Source of the DNA: Castellaniella sp.
GTDB lineage: Bacteria > Pseudomonadota > Gammaproteobacteria > Burkholderiales > Burkholderiaceae_B
Direction of reading: 5' to 3'
Assembly (NCBI RefSeq): GCF_034675845.1
Contig: NZ_JAUCCU010000001.1
Coordinates: 1,984,001 to 2,048,000, forward strand
Length of the DNA stretch: 64,000 nucleotides
Translations under genes and position numbers: made by a program
Notes under the pieces: generated by a model
Seen by the model: only the letters and a program-made list of their open reading frames with translations
Told to the model about the DNA's origin: nothing
The model's database searches: none
In this document: in pieces, positions 16,870 to 25,946 of the stretch
Layout: every line of letters starts with the position of its first letter
Position numbering within the stretch: the stretch's first letter is position 1

Positions 16870-17631
16870 ATGTCAGAAAATCTCCCAATCTCCGATGCGC
16901 TGTCGCGCCGCTGGTCTGATCTGCTGGATCGCCTGGACGATATCGCCACCACCTATCCCGATGCGCTCCTGGCCTCATCCATGGGGGTCGAGGACAGCCT
17001 GTTGATCCATGCCGTGGCTCAGCGTGCGTGCCCACTGGGGGTGTTCATGCTGGATACCGGCCGCCTGCATGCCGAGACCCTGGCCATGGTCGATGTCGTG
17101 CGCCAGCGCTATGGCATCGAGGTGCGCGTCATGCACCCCGATCCCGCTGCCGTGCAGGCACATGTGACGGCCCATGGCGAATTTGCCTTCTACGAGAGCG
17201 TGGCCCTGCGCAAGGAATGCTGTGGCATTCGTAAGGTCGAGCCGCTGCGTCGGGCGTTGACAGGGCATGCGGCGTGGATTACCGGCCAGCGTCGTGAGCA
17301 GTCCGTCACCCGGACAGAACTGCCCGAGTCACAGTGGGACGACACCTTCGGGCTGCAGAAATTCAATCCCCTGGCCGACTGGAGCAGCGCTGAGGTCTGG
17401 GGCGTGGTACGGGCGCTGAGCGTGCCCTATCACCCTTTGCATGATCGAGGCTATCCCTCCATCGGCTGTGAACCCTGTACCCGCGCCGTGCGCCCTGGCG
17501 AAGACCCGCGTGCCGGACGTTGGTGGTGGGAGCAGCGTGACAGCCGCGAATGCGGTCTGCATGCCGCCAACCTGATTGATCGTCCGCGTGTGCGCCCTCG
17601 GGCAGCAGACGCGGTTTCTTCCGATTCTTGA
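16870..17631 (+). CDS. cysH: Phosphoadenylyl-/adenylyl-sulfate reductase, Fe-S type
   Basis: Reduces activated sulfate to sulfite with thioredoxin or glutathione as donor. Key features are the paired Cys motifs 'LRKECCGIRKVEPL' and 'IGCEPCTR', which in this family ligate a 4Fe-4S cluster and mark APS-reducing enzymes, and the C-terminal catalytic Cys in 'RECGLH'. With no cysC in the adjacent cluster, direct APS reduction is the likely route. The start at 16870 (MSENLPIS) gives a family-sized 253-residue protein; the frame is open back to 16804 but the extra 22 residues look unrelated. cysD follows after 12 bases. Confidence 0.93.
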   Translation: MSENLPISDALSRRWSDLLDRLDDIATTYPDALLASSMGVEDSLLIHAVAQRACPLGVFMLDTGRLHAETLAMVDVVRQRYGIEVRVMHPDPAAVQAHVTAHGEFAFYESVALRKECCGIRKVEPLRRALTGHAAWITGQRREQSVTRTELPESQWDDTFGLQKFNPLADWSSAEVWGVVRALSVPYHPLHDRGYPSIGCEPCTRAVRPGEDPRAGRWWWEQRDSRECGLHAANLIDRPRVRPRAADAVSSDS

Positions 17632-17643
17632 CCCTGGTTTTTG

Positions 17644-18564
17644 ATGATGACTAGTGCTATTGCATCTGCGACCCGTACCCACCTGGATTGGTTGGAGTCC
17701 GAGGCTATTTATATTTTGCGAGAAGTGGCCGCTGAGTGTGCCCGGCCCGTCTTGCTGTTTTCCGGCGGCAAGGATTCCTGCGTGCTGTTGCGCTTGGCCG
17801 AAAAAGCTTTTCGTCCAGGGCGGTTTCCGTTTCCCCTGATGCATATCGATACGGGGCATAACTTTCCCGAGGTCATTGCCTTTCGCGATGAGCGTGTGGC
17901 TCAGTTGGGCGAAGAACTGATCGTGCGCAGCGTCGAGGATTCCATGGCGCGCGGGACGGTGGTGCTGCGTCATGCGGGGGATTCCCGCAATGCCGCACAG
18001 GCCACGACCTTGCTGGAGGCTATTGCCGAATTCGGTTTTGATGCCTGCATAGGCGGCGCCCGCCGCGACGAGGAAAAGGCCCGCGCCAAGGAGCGTATCT
18101 GTTCGTTTCGCGATGAGTTCGGCCAATGGGACCCAAAGGCCCAGCGGCCCGAACTCTGGAATCTCTACAACACCAGAGTGCACCCGGGCGAGAATATCCG
18201 CGTGTTTCCGATTTCGAATTGGACCGAGCTGGATGTCTGGCAGTACATCGAACGCGAGCAGCTGGATCTGCCGCCGCTGTACTACGCTCACGAGCGAACC
18301 GTCGTGCGCCGCCAGGATCTGCTGGTGCCGGTCACGCCGCTGACGCCGCTGGGCGAAGGCGAACAGGCCGAGCGCCTGAGGGTGCGGTTCAGGACCGTGG
18401 GGGATGTGACCTGCACCTGCCCGGTGGCTTCCGATGCAGACAGCGCCGCCGACATCATCCGTGAAACCGCCGTCGCCACGCTGACTGAACGTGGGGCTAC
18501 CCGGCTGGATGACCAGACTTCCGAGGCCTCGATGGAGCGCCGCAAGAAACAAGGATATTTTTGA
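17644..18564 (+). CDS. cysD: Sulfate adenylyltransferase subunit 2
   Basis: Catalytic subunit of ATP sulfurylase, making APS from sulfate and ATP in complex with the GTPase CysN. The ~306-residue product has the PP-loop 'LLFSGGKDSCVLLRLA', 'MHIDTGHNFPEVIAFRD', 'GGARRDEEKARAKER' and the CysD C-terminus 'EASMERRKKQGYF'. ATG is possible at 17644 or 17647. Its stop codon overlaps the cysN start by one base (TGATG). Confidence 0.95.
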   Translation: MMTSAIASATRTHLDWLESEAIYILREVAAECARPVLLFSGGKDSCVLLRLAEKAFRPGRFPFPLMHIDTGHNFPEVIAFRDERVAQLGEELIVRSVEDSMARGTVVLRHAGDSRNAAQATTLLEAIAEFGFDACIGGARRDEEKARAKERICSFRDEFGQWDPKAQRPELWNLYNTRVHPGENIRVFPISNWTELDVWQYIEREQLDLPPLYYAHERTVVRRQDLLVPVTPLTPLGEGEQAERLRVRFRTVGDVTCTCPVASDADSAADIIRETAVATLTERGATRLDDQTSEASMERRKKQGYF

Positions 18565-19865
18565 TGAATGCGATCAATGAGCAATGGCCGGAGGCCCAGG
18601 ATACTGCCGTCCTGCGACTGATTACGGCGGGGTCGGTGGACGATGGGAAATCCACCCTGATCGGACGGCTGTTATTGGATAGCAAGGGCGTGTTCGCCGA
18701 TCAGCTGCGGGCGATTGCGGGCTCGAAGTACACCCGAGCCCCGGACCAGCGGTACGATCTGGCGCTGCTGACCGATGGTCTGGAGGCCGAGCGGGAGCAG
18801 GGCATTACCATCGATGTGGCCTATCGGTATTTCGCCACCCCGGTGCGTAAATTCATTGTGGCCGACGCACCGGGCCATGAGCAATACACGCGCAATATGG
18901 TGACGGGTGCCTCTACCGCCGACGCAGCCATCATTCTGATCGATGCCAGCCGCGTGAAGGATGGCCAGTTGCTGCCGCAGACCAAGCGCCACAGCACCCT
19001 GGCCCGACTGTTGGGGCTGCAGCATCTGGTCGTGGCCGTCAATAAAATGGATCTGGTGGGCTGGGACGAGGCGGTGTTCAACCGTATCCGGGACGCCTAC
19101 CAGGACCTGGCCGACCGCCTGGGGATTGCCGCTTTTCACATGATTCCCTTATCGGCGCTGTCTGGCGACAATGTCGTGCAAGGCAGTCCGCATACGCCCT
19201 GGTATCGGGGCTTGCCGCTACTCAGCCTGTTGGAAACCTTGCCCTTGGACCCCGTCCGGGATACCGGTCAGGTCCGGTTTTTCGTCCAGTGGGTCATTCG
19301 CCATCAGGGCAGTGGCCCGGATGCCTTTCGGGGCTATGCCGGTCAGATCCAAAGCGGTTCCTGGCGCGTGGGCGATACCGTGCAGGTGCTGCCCAGCGGC
19401 CAGACCGCCACCATCACCCGCTTGCTGCGGGGCCAACAGGCGCTGGACGAAGCCTTGCCGGGTGACAGCATTACCGTGGTGTTGGATCGCGAGATTGACG
19501 TGTCCCGGGGGGATCTGCTGACCGATGCCCGGGTGCCGACGAATGTGCGCCAGGATTTCGAGGCCGATTTGTGCTGGCTGGATCAACAGGCGCTGAACCC
19601 CGCCCGACTGTACTGGCTGAAGATAGGCACGCGCCTGACCCAGGTGCGTATCCAGGCGGTGCACACCCGCCGTGATATTCACGAACTGCGTGCCGTCGCC
19701 TGGAACGGCACGCTGGCCATGAACGATATTGGCCGCGTCAGCTTGCGCACCCGCGATGCGCTGGTCTTGGACGACTATGCCAGCCAGCGCTGCACCGGGT
19801 CTTTCATTTTGATTGATACCGCCACGAATCAGACGGCTGCGGCGGGGCTGGTCCGACTGGCGTAG
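18564..19865 (+). CDS. cysN: Sulfate adenylyltransferase subunit 1 (GTPase)
   Basis: GTPase subunit of ATP sulfurylase, which couples GTP hydrolysis to APS formation. The 433-residue product has G1 'GSVDDGKSTLIGRLL', G3 'DAPGHEQYTRNMVTGASTA' and G4 'NKMD', followed by EF-Tu-like beta-barrel domains. There is no APS-kinase (CysC) extension at the C-terminus, in keeping with APS being reduced directly by the Fe-S type CysH. ATG 18564 shares a base with the cysD stop. It ends the cysH-cysD-cysN operon; no clear terminator hairpin follows. Confidence 0.95.
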   Translation: MNAINEQWPEAQDTAVLRLITAGSVDDGKSTLIGRLLLDSKGVFADQLRAIAGSKYTRAPDQRYDLALLTDGLEAEREQGITIDVAYRYFATPVRKFIVADAPGHEQYTRNMVTGASTADAAIILIDASRVKDGQLLPQTKRHSTLARLLGLQHLVVAVNKMDLVGWDEAVFNRIRDAYQDLADRLGIAAFHMIPLSALSGDNVVQGSPHTPWYRGLPLLSLLETLPLDPVRDTGQVRFFVQWVIRHQGSGPDAFRGYAGQIQSGSWRVGDTVQVLPSGQTATITRLLRGQQALDEALPGDSITVVLDREIDVSRGDLLTDARVPTNVRQDFEADLCWLDQQALNPARLYWLKIGTRLTQVRIQAVHTRRDIHELRAVAWNGTLAMNDIGRVSLRTRDALVLDDYASQRCTGSFILIDTATNQTAAAGLVRLA

Positions 19866-19955
19866 CAGTCTCGGGGGCGTGGTGCCGCTAGGCCCGACGG
19901 TGTGGTTATGACACAATGCGGGCTCATTCGCTTGGATTGTGTGTGAACCCCCAAG

Positions 19956-20873
19956 ATGGTGTCACTAGCCCCGCAAAATATCCGTTTGCCATCCCTGGCA
20001 TCCATCCGGGCCTTCGAGGCCGCTGCCCGGCTGGGGTCGTTTGGCCGTGCGGCCGAAGAACTCTGCATCACGGCCAGTGCGGTCGGCAAGCGGATTACCC
20101 AGCTCGAGGCCTGGCTGGGCCGCGCGCTGTTCGAGCGCGGCAGCCGGGGGGTGTTGCTGACGACGGCGGGGCACGAATATCTCGAGCAAATCGATACAGC
20201 CTTGCGCCTGTTGTCGAATATTCCTTTGCACCATCGCGCGGAAAAGCCCCGTGACAGCCTGCGCCTGGTCACGACACCGTCCTTTGGTCATTCTGTGCTG
20301 GGGCCGCATCTGCACGAATTCATGCAGGCCCACCCCAATCTGGACATGAGCGTGGTCATGTCCATCCCGTATCTGGATATTGGCCCGTCTCAGGCGGACT
20401 TCTGGATACGCTTTGGCCTGGGCCGCTATCCAGGCGCCGTGTCCGAACTGTTGACCGATGACGTGGTGTTCCCTGCGTGTTCCCCGGATTATCTGCGTCG
20501 TCATGGGCCGTTGCGCCAGCCATCCGATCTGAAGTTCTCTGATTTGCTGCATAGCCCTCTGGACCCCTGGAAACCGTGGTTCGAGGCCGCCGGCCTGGAT
20601 TGGCTCGAGCCCGACAAGGGACTTAGTTTTTTCGATTTGGGCATGGCCATGGAGGCCGCTTGCGCCGGGCATGGCGTGATGATCACGCGCCGCAGCCTGG
20701 CCAGCCGCAGCTTGCAGTCAGGCCAGCTGATTGCGCCGTTTTCGGTCACGGCCGCGCCGGACTCCCACTACTATTTATGCCGGGATGCCTCCATGCCACT
20801 GACTGGCATCCGCCTATCGTTTTCCCTATGGCTGCGTGATCTTTGCCGCCGAATTCCCCGGATTCCCCTCTGA
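19956..20873 (+). CDS. LysR-family transcriptional regulator (GcvA-like)
   Basis: A 305-residue LysR protein. The N-terminal winged helix-turn-helix is clear: 'LASIRAFEAAARLGSFGRAA' then 'LCITASAVGKRITQLE'. The remainder is a LysR substrate-binding domain with 'LRLVTTPSFGHSVLGPHLHE'. The family branch resembles GcvA/AmpR-type regulators, but the target and effector are unknown. It is transcribed in the same direction as the downstream ABC transporter genes, 136 bases away, which makes them a possible but unproven target. Confidence 0.9.
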   Translation: MVSLAPQNIRLPSLASIRAFEAAARLGSFGRAAEELCITASAVGKRITQLEAWLGRALFERGSRGVLLTTAGHEYLEQIDTALRLLSNIPLHHRAEKPRDSLRLVTTPSFGHSVLGPHLHEFMQAHPNLDMSVVMSIPYLDIGPSQADFWIRFGLGRYPGAVSELLTDDVVFPACSPDYLRRHGPLRQPSDLKFSDLLHSPLDPWKPWFEAAGLDWLEPDKGLSFFDLGMAMEAACAGHGVMITRRSLASRSLQSGQLIAPFSVTAAPDSHYYLCRDASMPLTGIRLSFSLWLRDLCRRIPRIPL

Positions 20874-20883
20874 GCCAATTGGG

Positions 20884-20902
20884 TGCGGAATTATTTTCCG
20901 CA
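20884..20902 (+). other. Inverted repeat between the LysR gene and the ABC operon
   Basis: TGCGGAA (20884-20890) and TTCCGCA (20896-20902) form a perfect 7-bp stem with loop TTATT, 10 bases after the LysR stop. There is no T-tract, so it could be a weak terminator or an operator upstream of the transporter. Confidence 0.35.
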
Positions 20903-21009
20903 TAGGCCCGATTTGATTTCCAACCGCTCCTGATCTAGGCCGATAGACTTTCGCTGAACCTTTAATAAGGTCGGCATGAGAGCCGGCCGTGTGGATATCA
21001 GGAGACATC

Positions 21010-22227
21010 ATGAATCTGAGCAAAACTTGTCTGGCGGCAGCCCTGTCGCTTTCGATGGCTGCGACTGCGTATGCTGCCGATACGATCAAAATCGGGGTGT
21101 CTGGCCCCTATACGGGGGGCTCGTCCTCGATGGGTGTCAGCATGCGTGCCGGGGTGCGGCTGGCCGCCCAGGACATCAATGCCAATGGGGGCGTGCTGGG
21201 CCGTCAACTGGAACTGATCGAACGCGATGATGAAGCCAAGAATGAACGTGGCGTCCAGATTTCCCAGGAATTGATCAGCCGTGAAAACGTGGTTGCCACG
21301 GTCGGTTTCATCAACACCGGGGTTACGCTGGCCGGGACGCGTTTTTATCAGAAAGCTGAAATTCCCGTCATCGTGAATGTGGCCACCGGCACCGTGGTAT
21401 CCAAGCAGTTCGAGCCGCCCAAGTATGAACACAACTACGTGTTTCGCACCGCTGCCGCCGACAATATTCAGGCGCCCATGATTGCCGCCGAAGCGGTCAC
21501 CAAGCGTGGCCTGAAGAAAGTGGCCATCATGGCGGATTCCACCAACTACGGTCAGTTGGGCCGCGAGGATATGGAAAAAGCCCTGGATAAGCTGGGCGTC
21601 AAGCCAGTGGTCATTGAAAAGTTCAATATCGGCGACGTGGACATGACCGCCCAGCTGTTGCGCGCCAAAGAAGCCGGTGCCGAAGCCCTGCTGACGTATG
21701 GCATTGGGCCCGAGCTGGCGCAGTTGGCCAACGGCATGGCCAAGCTGGGCTGGAAAGTCCCCATGATCGGCAGCTGGACGCTGGCGATGGCCAACTTCAT
21801 CGACACCGCGCGAGCCAATGGGGATGGTGCCTTGATGCCCCAGACCTTCATCCAGAACCCCAATACACCTAAGCGCAAGGCATTTATCGATGCCTACATC
21901 AAGGACAATCAGCCAAAAAATGGGGTGATCGAGTCCGCCGTGTCGGCTGCCCAGGGCTATGACTCCCTGCTGTTGTTGGCCGCTGCCATCGAGCAGGCGG
22001 GCAATACCAAGGGCCAGGATATCCGGGCAGCCCTGGAAAGCCTGAACAAGCCGATCGAAGGCGTCATCATGACTTATGAGCAGCCATTCTCGGTCTCGGA
22101 TCACGAGACGATCGGCAGCCCGGATGTGGTGTATATGGGCGAAGTCTCGAAGGGGCGCGTGGTCTTCGCACACCCCGAAGACGAGCAGCGCAGCGTGGCC
22201 AATTCCGGACAAGTCGCACAGAAATAA
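21010..22227 (+). CDS. Branched-chain-amino-acid-type ABC transporter, solute-binding protein
   Basis: Type I periplasmic binding protein (Peripla_BP_6, LivJ-like), 405 residues. A Sec signal peptide 'MNLSKTCLAAALSLSMAATA' is cut near AYA-AD; the mature protein begins 'TIKIGVSGPYTGGSSSMG' and has 'GVLGRQLELIERDDE', typical of the family. The start at 21010 follows AGGAGA; the frame is open to a GTG at 20989. The ligand could be branched-chain amino acids, amides or aromatic acids. The gene heads a SBP-permease-(permease/ATPase fusion)-ATPase operon. Confidence 0.9.
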   Translation: MNLSKTCLAAALSLSMAATAYAADTIKIGVSGPYTGGSSSMGVSMRAGVRLAAQDINANGGVLGRQLELIERDDEAKNERGVQISQELISRENVVATVGFINTGVTLAGTRFYQKAEIPVIVNVATGTVVSKQFEPPKYEHNYVFRTAAADNIQAPMIAAEAVTKRGLKKVAIMADSTNYGQLGREDMEKALDKLGVKPVVIEKFNIGDVDMTAQLLRAKEAGAEALLTYGIGPELAQLANGMAKLGWKVPMIGSWTLAMANFIDTARANGDGALMPQTFIQNPNTPKRKAFIDAYIKDNQPKNGVIESAVSAAQGYDSLLLLAAAIEQAGNTKGQDIRAALESLNKPIEGVIMTYEQPFSVSDHETIGSPDVVYMGEVSKGRVVFAHPEDEQRSVANSGQVAQK

Positions 22228-22248
22228 ACCCGCATAAGCAGTGGGGCA

Positions 22249-22295
22249 CACGGCTGGACATGATGGATAGACCTTGATCAGCCGTGCCGCCTTTT
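22249..22295 (+). terminator. Hairpin with short T-tract after the binding-protein gene
   Basis: CACGGCTG (22249-22256) and CAGCCGTG (22279-22286) form a perfect 8-bp stem with a 22-nt loop; CCTTTT follows at 22290-22295. It lies in the 171-bp gap between the binding-protein and permease genes, and probably causes partial termination or protects the upstream message. Confidence 0.45.
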
Positions 22296-22398
22296 GGTCT
22301 ACCTGTTTGCTCTGTCTGATTCGGATAGGGCGGGTATTTTGCAGTGTCGTCCAGTGTGGATTTACTGCGCTGGGCGGCGCGTTTTGTTGGAATGTGTC

Positions 22399-23274
22399 AT
22401 GACGATTTTTTTGCAGCTGGCTTATAGCGGCATTGCACTGGGCATGATTTATGCGGTCATTGCCTTTGGCTATCAACTGACGTTTGCCACCTCCGAAACC
22501 CTCAACTTTGGTCAGGGCGATGCCTTGATGCTGGGGTGGCTGGTGGGTTTGACTTTGGTGGGATTTGGCGTCAGTTATTGGCTGATGATCCCGCTGGTCT
22601 GTATTTTTGGGATGGTTCAGGGTTCGGTGGTGGAACGCGTCGCCGTGCGCCCGGCCATCGAGGCCCGATCTGAATTCGGCTGGATCATGGCCACGATTGC
22701 CTTGGGGATCATTTTCCGCAATACGGCAGAAAACGTCTGGGGGCGCGATGCCATGCCGTTTCCATCCCCCGTGTCGGAAGTGCCCTTTACTGTGCTGGGG
22801 GCAAAAATCCTGCCCATGGAACTGCTGGTCGTCGGGGGGGCTTTGCTGATTATGGGCGCCATCGAACTGTTCAACCGCACGTCGATTTACGGCAAGGCCG
22901 TGGTGGCGACGTCGGGTGACCGGGATGCAGCGGGCTTGATGGGGATCAATACCAAGCTCGTTATTACATTCTCGTACGCTTTGTCGTCGTTGACGGCCGC
23001 CTTTGCCGGGGTGTTGATTGCGCCTTTGACCTTGACCGGTGCGTCCATGGGGGCTGTGCTGGGTCTGAAAGCCTTTGCGGTGGCCATTGTTGGCGGATTG
23101 AATAGCGGCTTGGGGGCCATTGTGGGTGGCCTGCTGCTGGGGTTGTTGGAGACGATGACTGGGTTTTATTTGTCGACCGGCTATAAGGATGTGCCAGGCC
23201 TGATTCTGTTGCTGCTGGTACTGACCTTGCGGCCTGCCGGTTTGTTTGGCAAAACTGCAATCAAAAAGGTCTGA
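22399..23274 (+). CDS. ABC transporter permease (LivH type)
   Basis: A 291-residue inner-membrane protein with about 8 helices, starting 'MTIFLQLAYSGIALGMIYAV'. It has the LivH signatures 'FATSETLNFGQGDALMLG' and 'VATSGDRDAAGLMGINTK', the latter near the coupling helix that contacts the ATPase. A longer frame is open to 22294 but the added residues are not hydrophobic and lack homology. It is 3 bases from the fused permease-ATPase gene. Confidence 0.9.
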   Translation: MTIFLQLAYSGIALGMIYAVIAFGYQLTFATSETLNFGQGDALMLGWLVGLTLVGFGVSYWLMIPLVCIFGMVQGSVVERVAVRPAIEARSEFGWIMATIALGIIFRNTAENVWGRDAMPFPSPVSEVPFTVLGAKILPMELLVVGGALLIMGAIELFNRTSIYGKAVVATSGDRDAAGLMGINTKLVITFSYALSSLTAAFAGVLIAPLTLTGASMGAVLGLKAFAVAIVGGLNSGLGAIVGGLLLGLLETMTGFYLSTGYKDVPGLILLLLVLTLRPAGLFGKTAIKKV

Positions 23275-23277
23275 GCC

Positions 23278-25212
23278 ATGAACAAGAAAGCATTTTTCTC
23301 ATTTGTGGTGCTGGCTGTCGTCTTGGCTGCGGTGCCTTTGGTGGTGACGAACCCCTATTATCTGCATTTGATTGAAACCATTCTGATCTATGCCGTGCTG
23401 CTGTTGGGCCTGGATATTGTGGTGGGCTACACCGGGCAGGTATCTTTGGGGCATGCGGGTTTGTTTGGGATTGGCGCCTATACCGTGGGTACCCTGATCC
23501 TGCACTTAAGCCTGCCTTTTTGGCTGGCGATTCCGGCGGCCATCATCGTCACTTCGATTTTTGGCGCAATTCTGGCGTTGCCCTCTTTGCGGGTCACAGG
23601 GCCATATCTGGCCATGGTTACCTTGGCGTTTGGGACTATTATCCAGATCCTGATCAATGAAATGGATTTTCTGACGGATGGCCCCATGGGGATCAGCCTG
23701 GATAAGCCCATGATCGGCGATCACATGATGACGGGGCCGCAGTTTTTCTGGATGGTGCTGGCGTTTTTGGTCTTGTCGGTGCTGTTTACCGAGCGCGTGG
23801 CAAAGTCCCACTATGGGCGTGCCTTCGAGGCCCTGCGCGATAGCCCGATTGCATGCGATTGCATGGGTGTATCCGTCTATCGCTATAAGGTCGTGGCGTT
23901 TGTGATCAGTGCGGGGCTGGCGGGCTTGTCCGGGGCCTTGCATGCGTATTCCGAGCAGTATATTTCGCCCAATACCTATACCTTTGAATTGATGGTGCTG
24001 TTTTTGCTGGCCATTATCATGGGGGGGCGCAAGACCCGGTCCGGGGCGCTGCTTGGGGCGGCCATCATCGTGTTGTTGCCCAAGATGCTGGATGATGTGT
24101 CTACGTTTCGTCCGTTGGCCATCGGCCTGGCCGTGATTGTCATGGTTGGTTCTACTTGGGCGGTGCGCCAGGGACGGGCGACTTGGCGGCGCATGGCCGC
24201 CCCGGTTGCCGGTGCCTTGTTGTTGGCGATCGGGTCCCTGGTCCTCGAACAAATGACGGATTGGCGTCTGTCGATTTTTGGTCTGATGATTCTGTTCGTG
24301 GTGTATTACCTGCCCGACGGGATTGTGGGGTTCGTTACCCAGTTCTGGTCGCGTCACAAAAAAGACACCAGCCCCGTGACTATTTCATCTGAGTATATTT
24401 CGCAGATTGGTCATGAGCCGGATGCGTCGCATGGGGTGCTGCTGTCTGTCAGTCAGGCGATCATGCAGTTCGGTGGGCTCAGGGCGCTCAATGAGGTCGA
24501 TCTTGAGGTCCGCCGGGGGACCGTTCATGGCTTGATTGGTCCCAATGGCTCGGGCAAAAGCACCATGATGAATGTTCTGACGGGTATTTATGTACCCACA
24601 TCGGGATCGGTCGTGTTTGCCGGGAAGGACCTGGCCGGCCTGACCTCATCGGAGATTGCTGCCCGGGGCGTGGCGCGCACATTTCAGAATGTGCAGCTTT
24701 TTGGCGAAATGTCGGCGCTGGAAAACGTGCTGGTTGGTCTGCACCACACGTTTACCAGCCAACTGAGCAGCGTGGCCTTGCACTTGCCCTTGTGGCGGCG
24801 AGAGGAAAACACTGCCCGGGCGCGTGCCTATGCCTTGCTGGACTTTGTCGGTCTGGCCTCGTTGGCCCACGAAGAAGCCCGCAACCTGCCCTATGGCAAG
24901 CAGCGACTGCTGGAAATTGCCCGCGCTTTGGCGCTGGACCCGCAACTGTTGTTGCTGGATGAACCTGCCGCAGGGTTGACCGCACCGGATATCGTGGAAT
25001 TGTTGGCCATTATCCGCAAGATCAAGGATCGTGGGTTGACGGTCATTCTCATCGAGCACCATATGGATGTGGTGATGGGGGTGTGCGATGCGGTATCGGT
25101 GCTGGACTTCGGTCAGAAGATCGCCGAGGGTTTGCCGCAAGATGTGCAGGCAGATCCCCGTGTCGTCGAAGCGTATCTGGGTGGTGAACAAGCAGGAGCC
25201 CAAGCATGTTGA
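23278..25212 (+). CDS. ABC transporter permease-ATPase fusion (LivM-LivG)
   Basis: A 644-residue natural fusion. Residues 1 to about 350 are a LivM-type permease ('VGYTGQVSLGHAGLFGIGAY', 'LRDSPIACDCMGVSVYRYK'); residues about 385-640 are a LivG-type ATPase with Walker A 'GLIGPNGSGKSTMMN', a signature region of the LivG kind ('LPYGKQRLLEIARALA'), Walker B 'LLLLDEPAAGLT' and the switch His in 'LIEHHMDVVMG'. The two halves are usually separate genes. Reading is continuous with no stop. It overlaps the next ATPase gene by 7 bases. Confidence 0.92.
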   Translation: MNKKAFFSFVVLAVVLAAVPLVVTNPYYLHLIETILIYAVLLLGLDIVVGYTGQVSLGHAGLFGIGAYTVGTLILHLSLPFWLAIPAAIIVTSIFGAILALPSLRVTGPYLAMVTLAFGTIIQILINEMDFLTDGPMGISLDKPMIGDHMMTGPQFFWMVLAFLVLSVLFTERVAKSHYGRAFEALRDSPIACDCMGVSVYRYKVVAFVISAGLAGLSGALHAYSEQYISPNTYTFELMVLFLLAIIMGGRKTRSGALLGAAIIVLLPKMLDDVSTFRPLAIGLAVIVMVGSTWAVRQGRATWRRMAAPVAGALLLAIGSLVLEQMTDWRLSIFGLMILFVVYYLPDGIVGFVTQFWSRHKKDTSPVTISSEYISQIGHEPDASHGVLLSVSQAIMQFGGLRALNEVDLEVRRGTVHGLIGPNGSGKSTMMNVLTGIYVPTSGSVVFAGKDLAGLTSSEIAARGVARTFQNVQLFGEMSALENVLVGLHHTFTSQLSSVALHLPLWRREENTARARAYALLDFVGLASLAHEEARNLPYGKQRLLEIARALALDPQLLLLDEPAAGLTAPDIVELLAIIRKIKDRGLTVILIEHHMDVVMGVCDAVSVLDFGQKIAEGLPQDVQADPRVVEAYLGGEQAGAQAC

Positions 25213-25925
25213 AAATCGAAAAACTTGAAGCTGGCTATGGCAAGGTCAGGGTGCTGCACGGAATCAGTCTGGAGGTGCCGGAAGGCAAGGTCGTGACGCT
25301 GATTGGTTCCAATGGCGCAGGCAAGACCACGACCATGAAGGCCGTATCAGGAATGCTGCGGCCCACCGCCGGAAAAATCACCTTGGGCGAGCATCAGATT
25401 CAGGGCTTGGACTCGCACAGTATTGCCCGTCTGGGCCTGGCGCATTCGCCTGAGGGTCGGCGTGTATTTCCGACCCTCAGCGTGACGGATAACTTGCTGC
25501 TGGGGGCCTTTCCTCGCCTGACCGGCAGTCGGCCGAAAGGCGATGTCCCGCATGATCTGGATCGGGCCCTGGAGCTGTTTCCACGTCTGAAAGAGCGTCG
25601 TACCCAACTGGCGGGCACCTTGTCCGGGGGCGAACAGCAAATGCTGGCCATGGCCCGCGCCGTGATGCTCAACCCCGAAGTCATTTTGCTGGACGAACCG
25701 TCGATGGGCTTGGCGCCTATTTTGGTAGACGAGGTATTCCGGATTATTTCCAGGCTGAAAAGCGAAGGGGTCACCATGTTGCTGGTCGAGCAGTTTGCGG
25801 CGGCAGCCCTGGCGGTGGCCGACTACGGCTATGTGCTGGAAAATGGCAAGATCGCCATCGAAGGGCCGGCCCAGCAGCTGCGTAACGACCCTGCCGTGGC
25901 CGCCGCCTATCTGGGAGGGCATTAA
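25206..25925 (+). CDS. ABC transporter ATP-binding protein (LivF type)
   Basis: Second ATPase of the Liv system, 239 residues. Walker A 'LIGSNGAGKTTTMKAV', signature 'LSGGEQQMLAMARAVM', Walker B 'VILLDEPSMGLAP' and the switch segment 'LLVEQFAAAALAVADYGYV' are all intact. The 'LAHSPEGRRVFPTLSVTDNL' block marks LivF rather than LivG. It completes the first operon, so the transporter has one SBP, two permease parts and two ATPase parts. It converges with the Crp/Fnr regulator gene with 21 bases between stops. Confidence 0.93.
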   Translation: MLKIEKLEAGYGKVRVLHGISLEVPEGKVVTLIGSNGAGKTTTMKAVSGMLRPTAGKITLGEHQIQGLDSHSIARLGLAHSPEGRRVFPTLSVTDNLLLGAFPRLTGSRPKGDVPHDLDRALELFPRLKERRTQLAGTLSGGEQQMLAMARAVMLNPEVILLDEPSMGLAPILVDEVFRIISRLKSEGVTMLLVEQFAAAALAVADYGYVLENGKIAIEGPAQQLRNDPAVAAAYLGGH

Positions 25926-25946
25926 GGCGTTGCGCTGCTGTTGTCG

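Noticed and set aside
17329..18552. A 407-codon minus-strand frame opposite cysH/cysD
   Set aside because: It mirrors well-conserved genes on the other strand; long antisense frames are common in G+C-rich DNA. The translation shows no recognisable domain.
20998..22476. A 492-codon minus-strand frame opposite the binding-protein gene
   Set aside because: It is antisense to a clear periplasmic binding protein and is rich in His/Gln/Gly as expected of a shadow frame.
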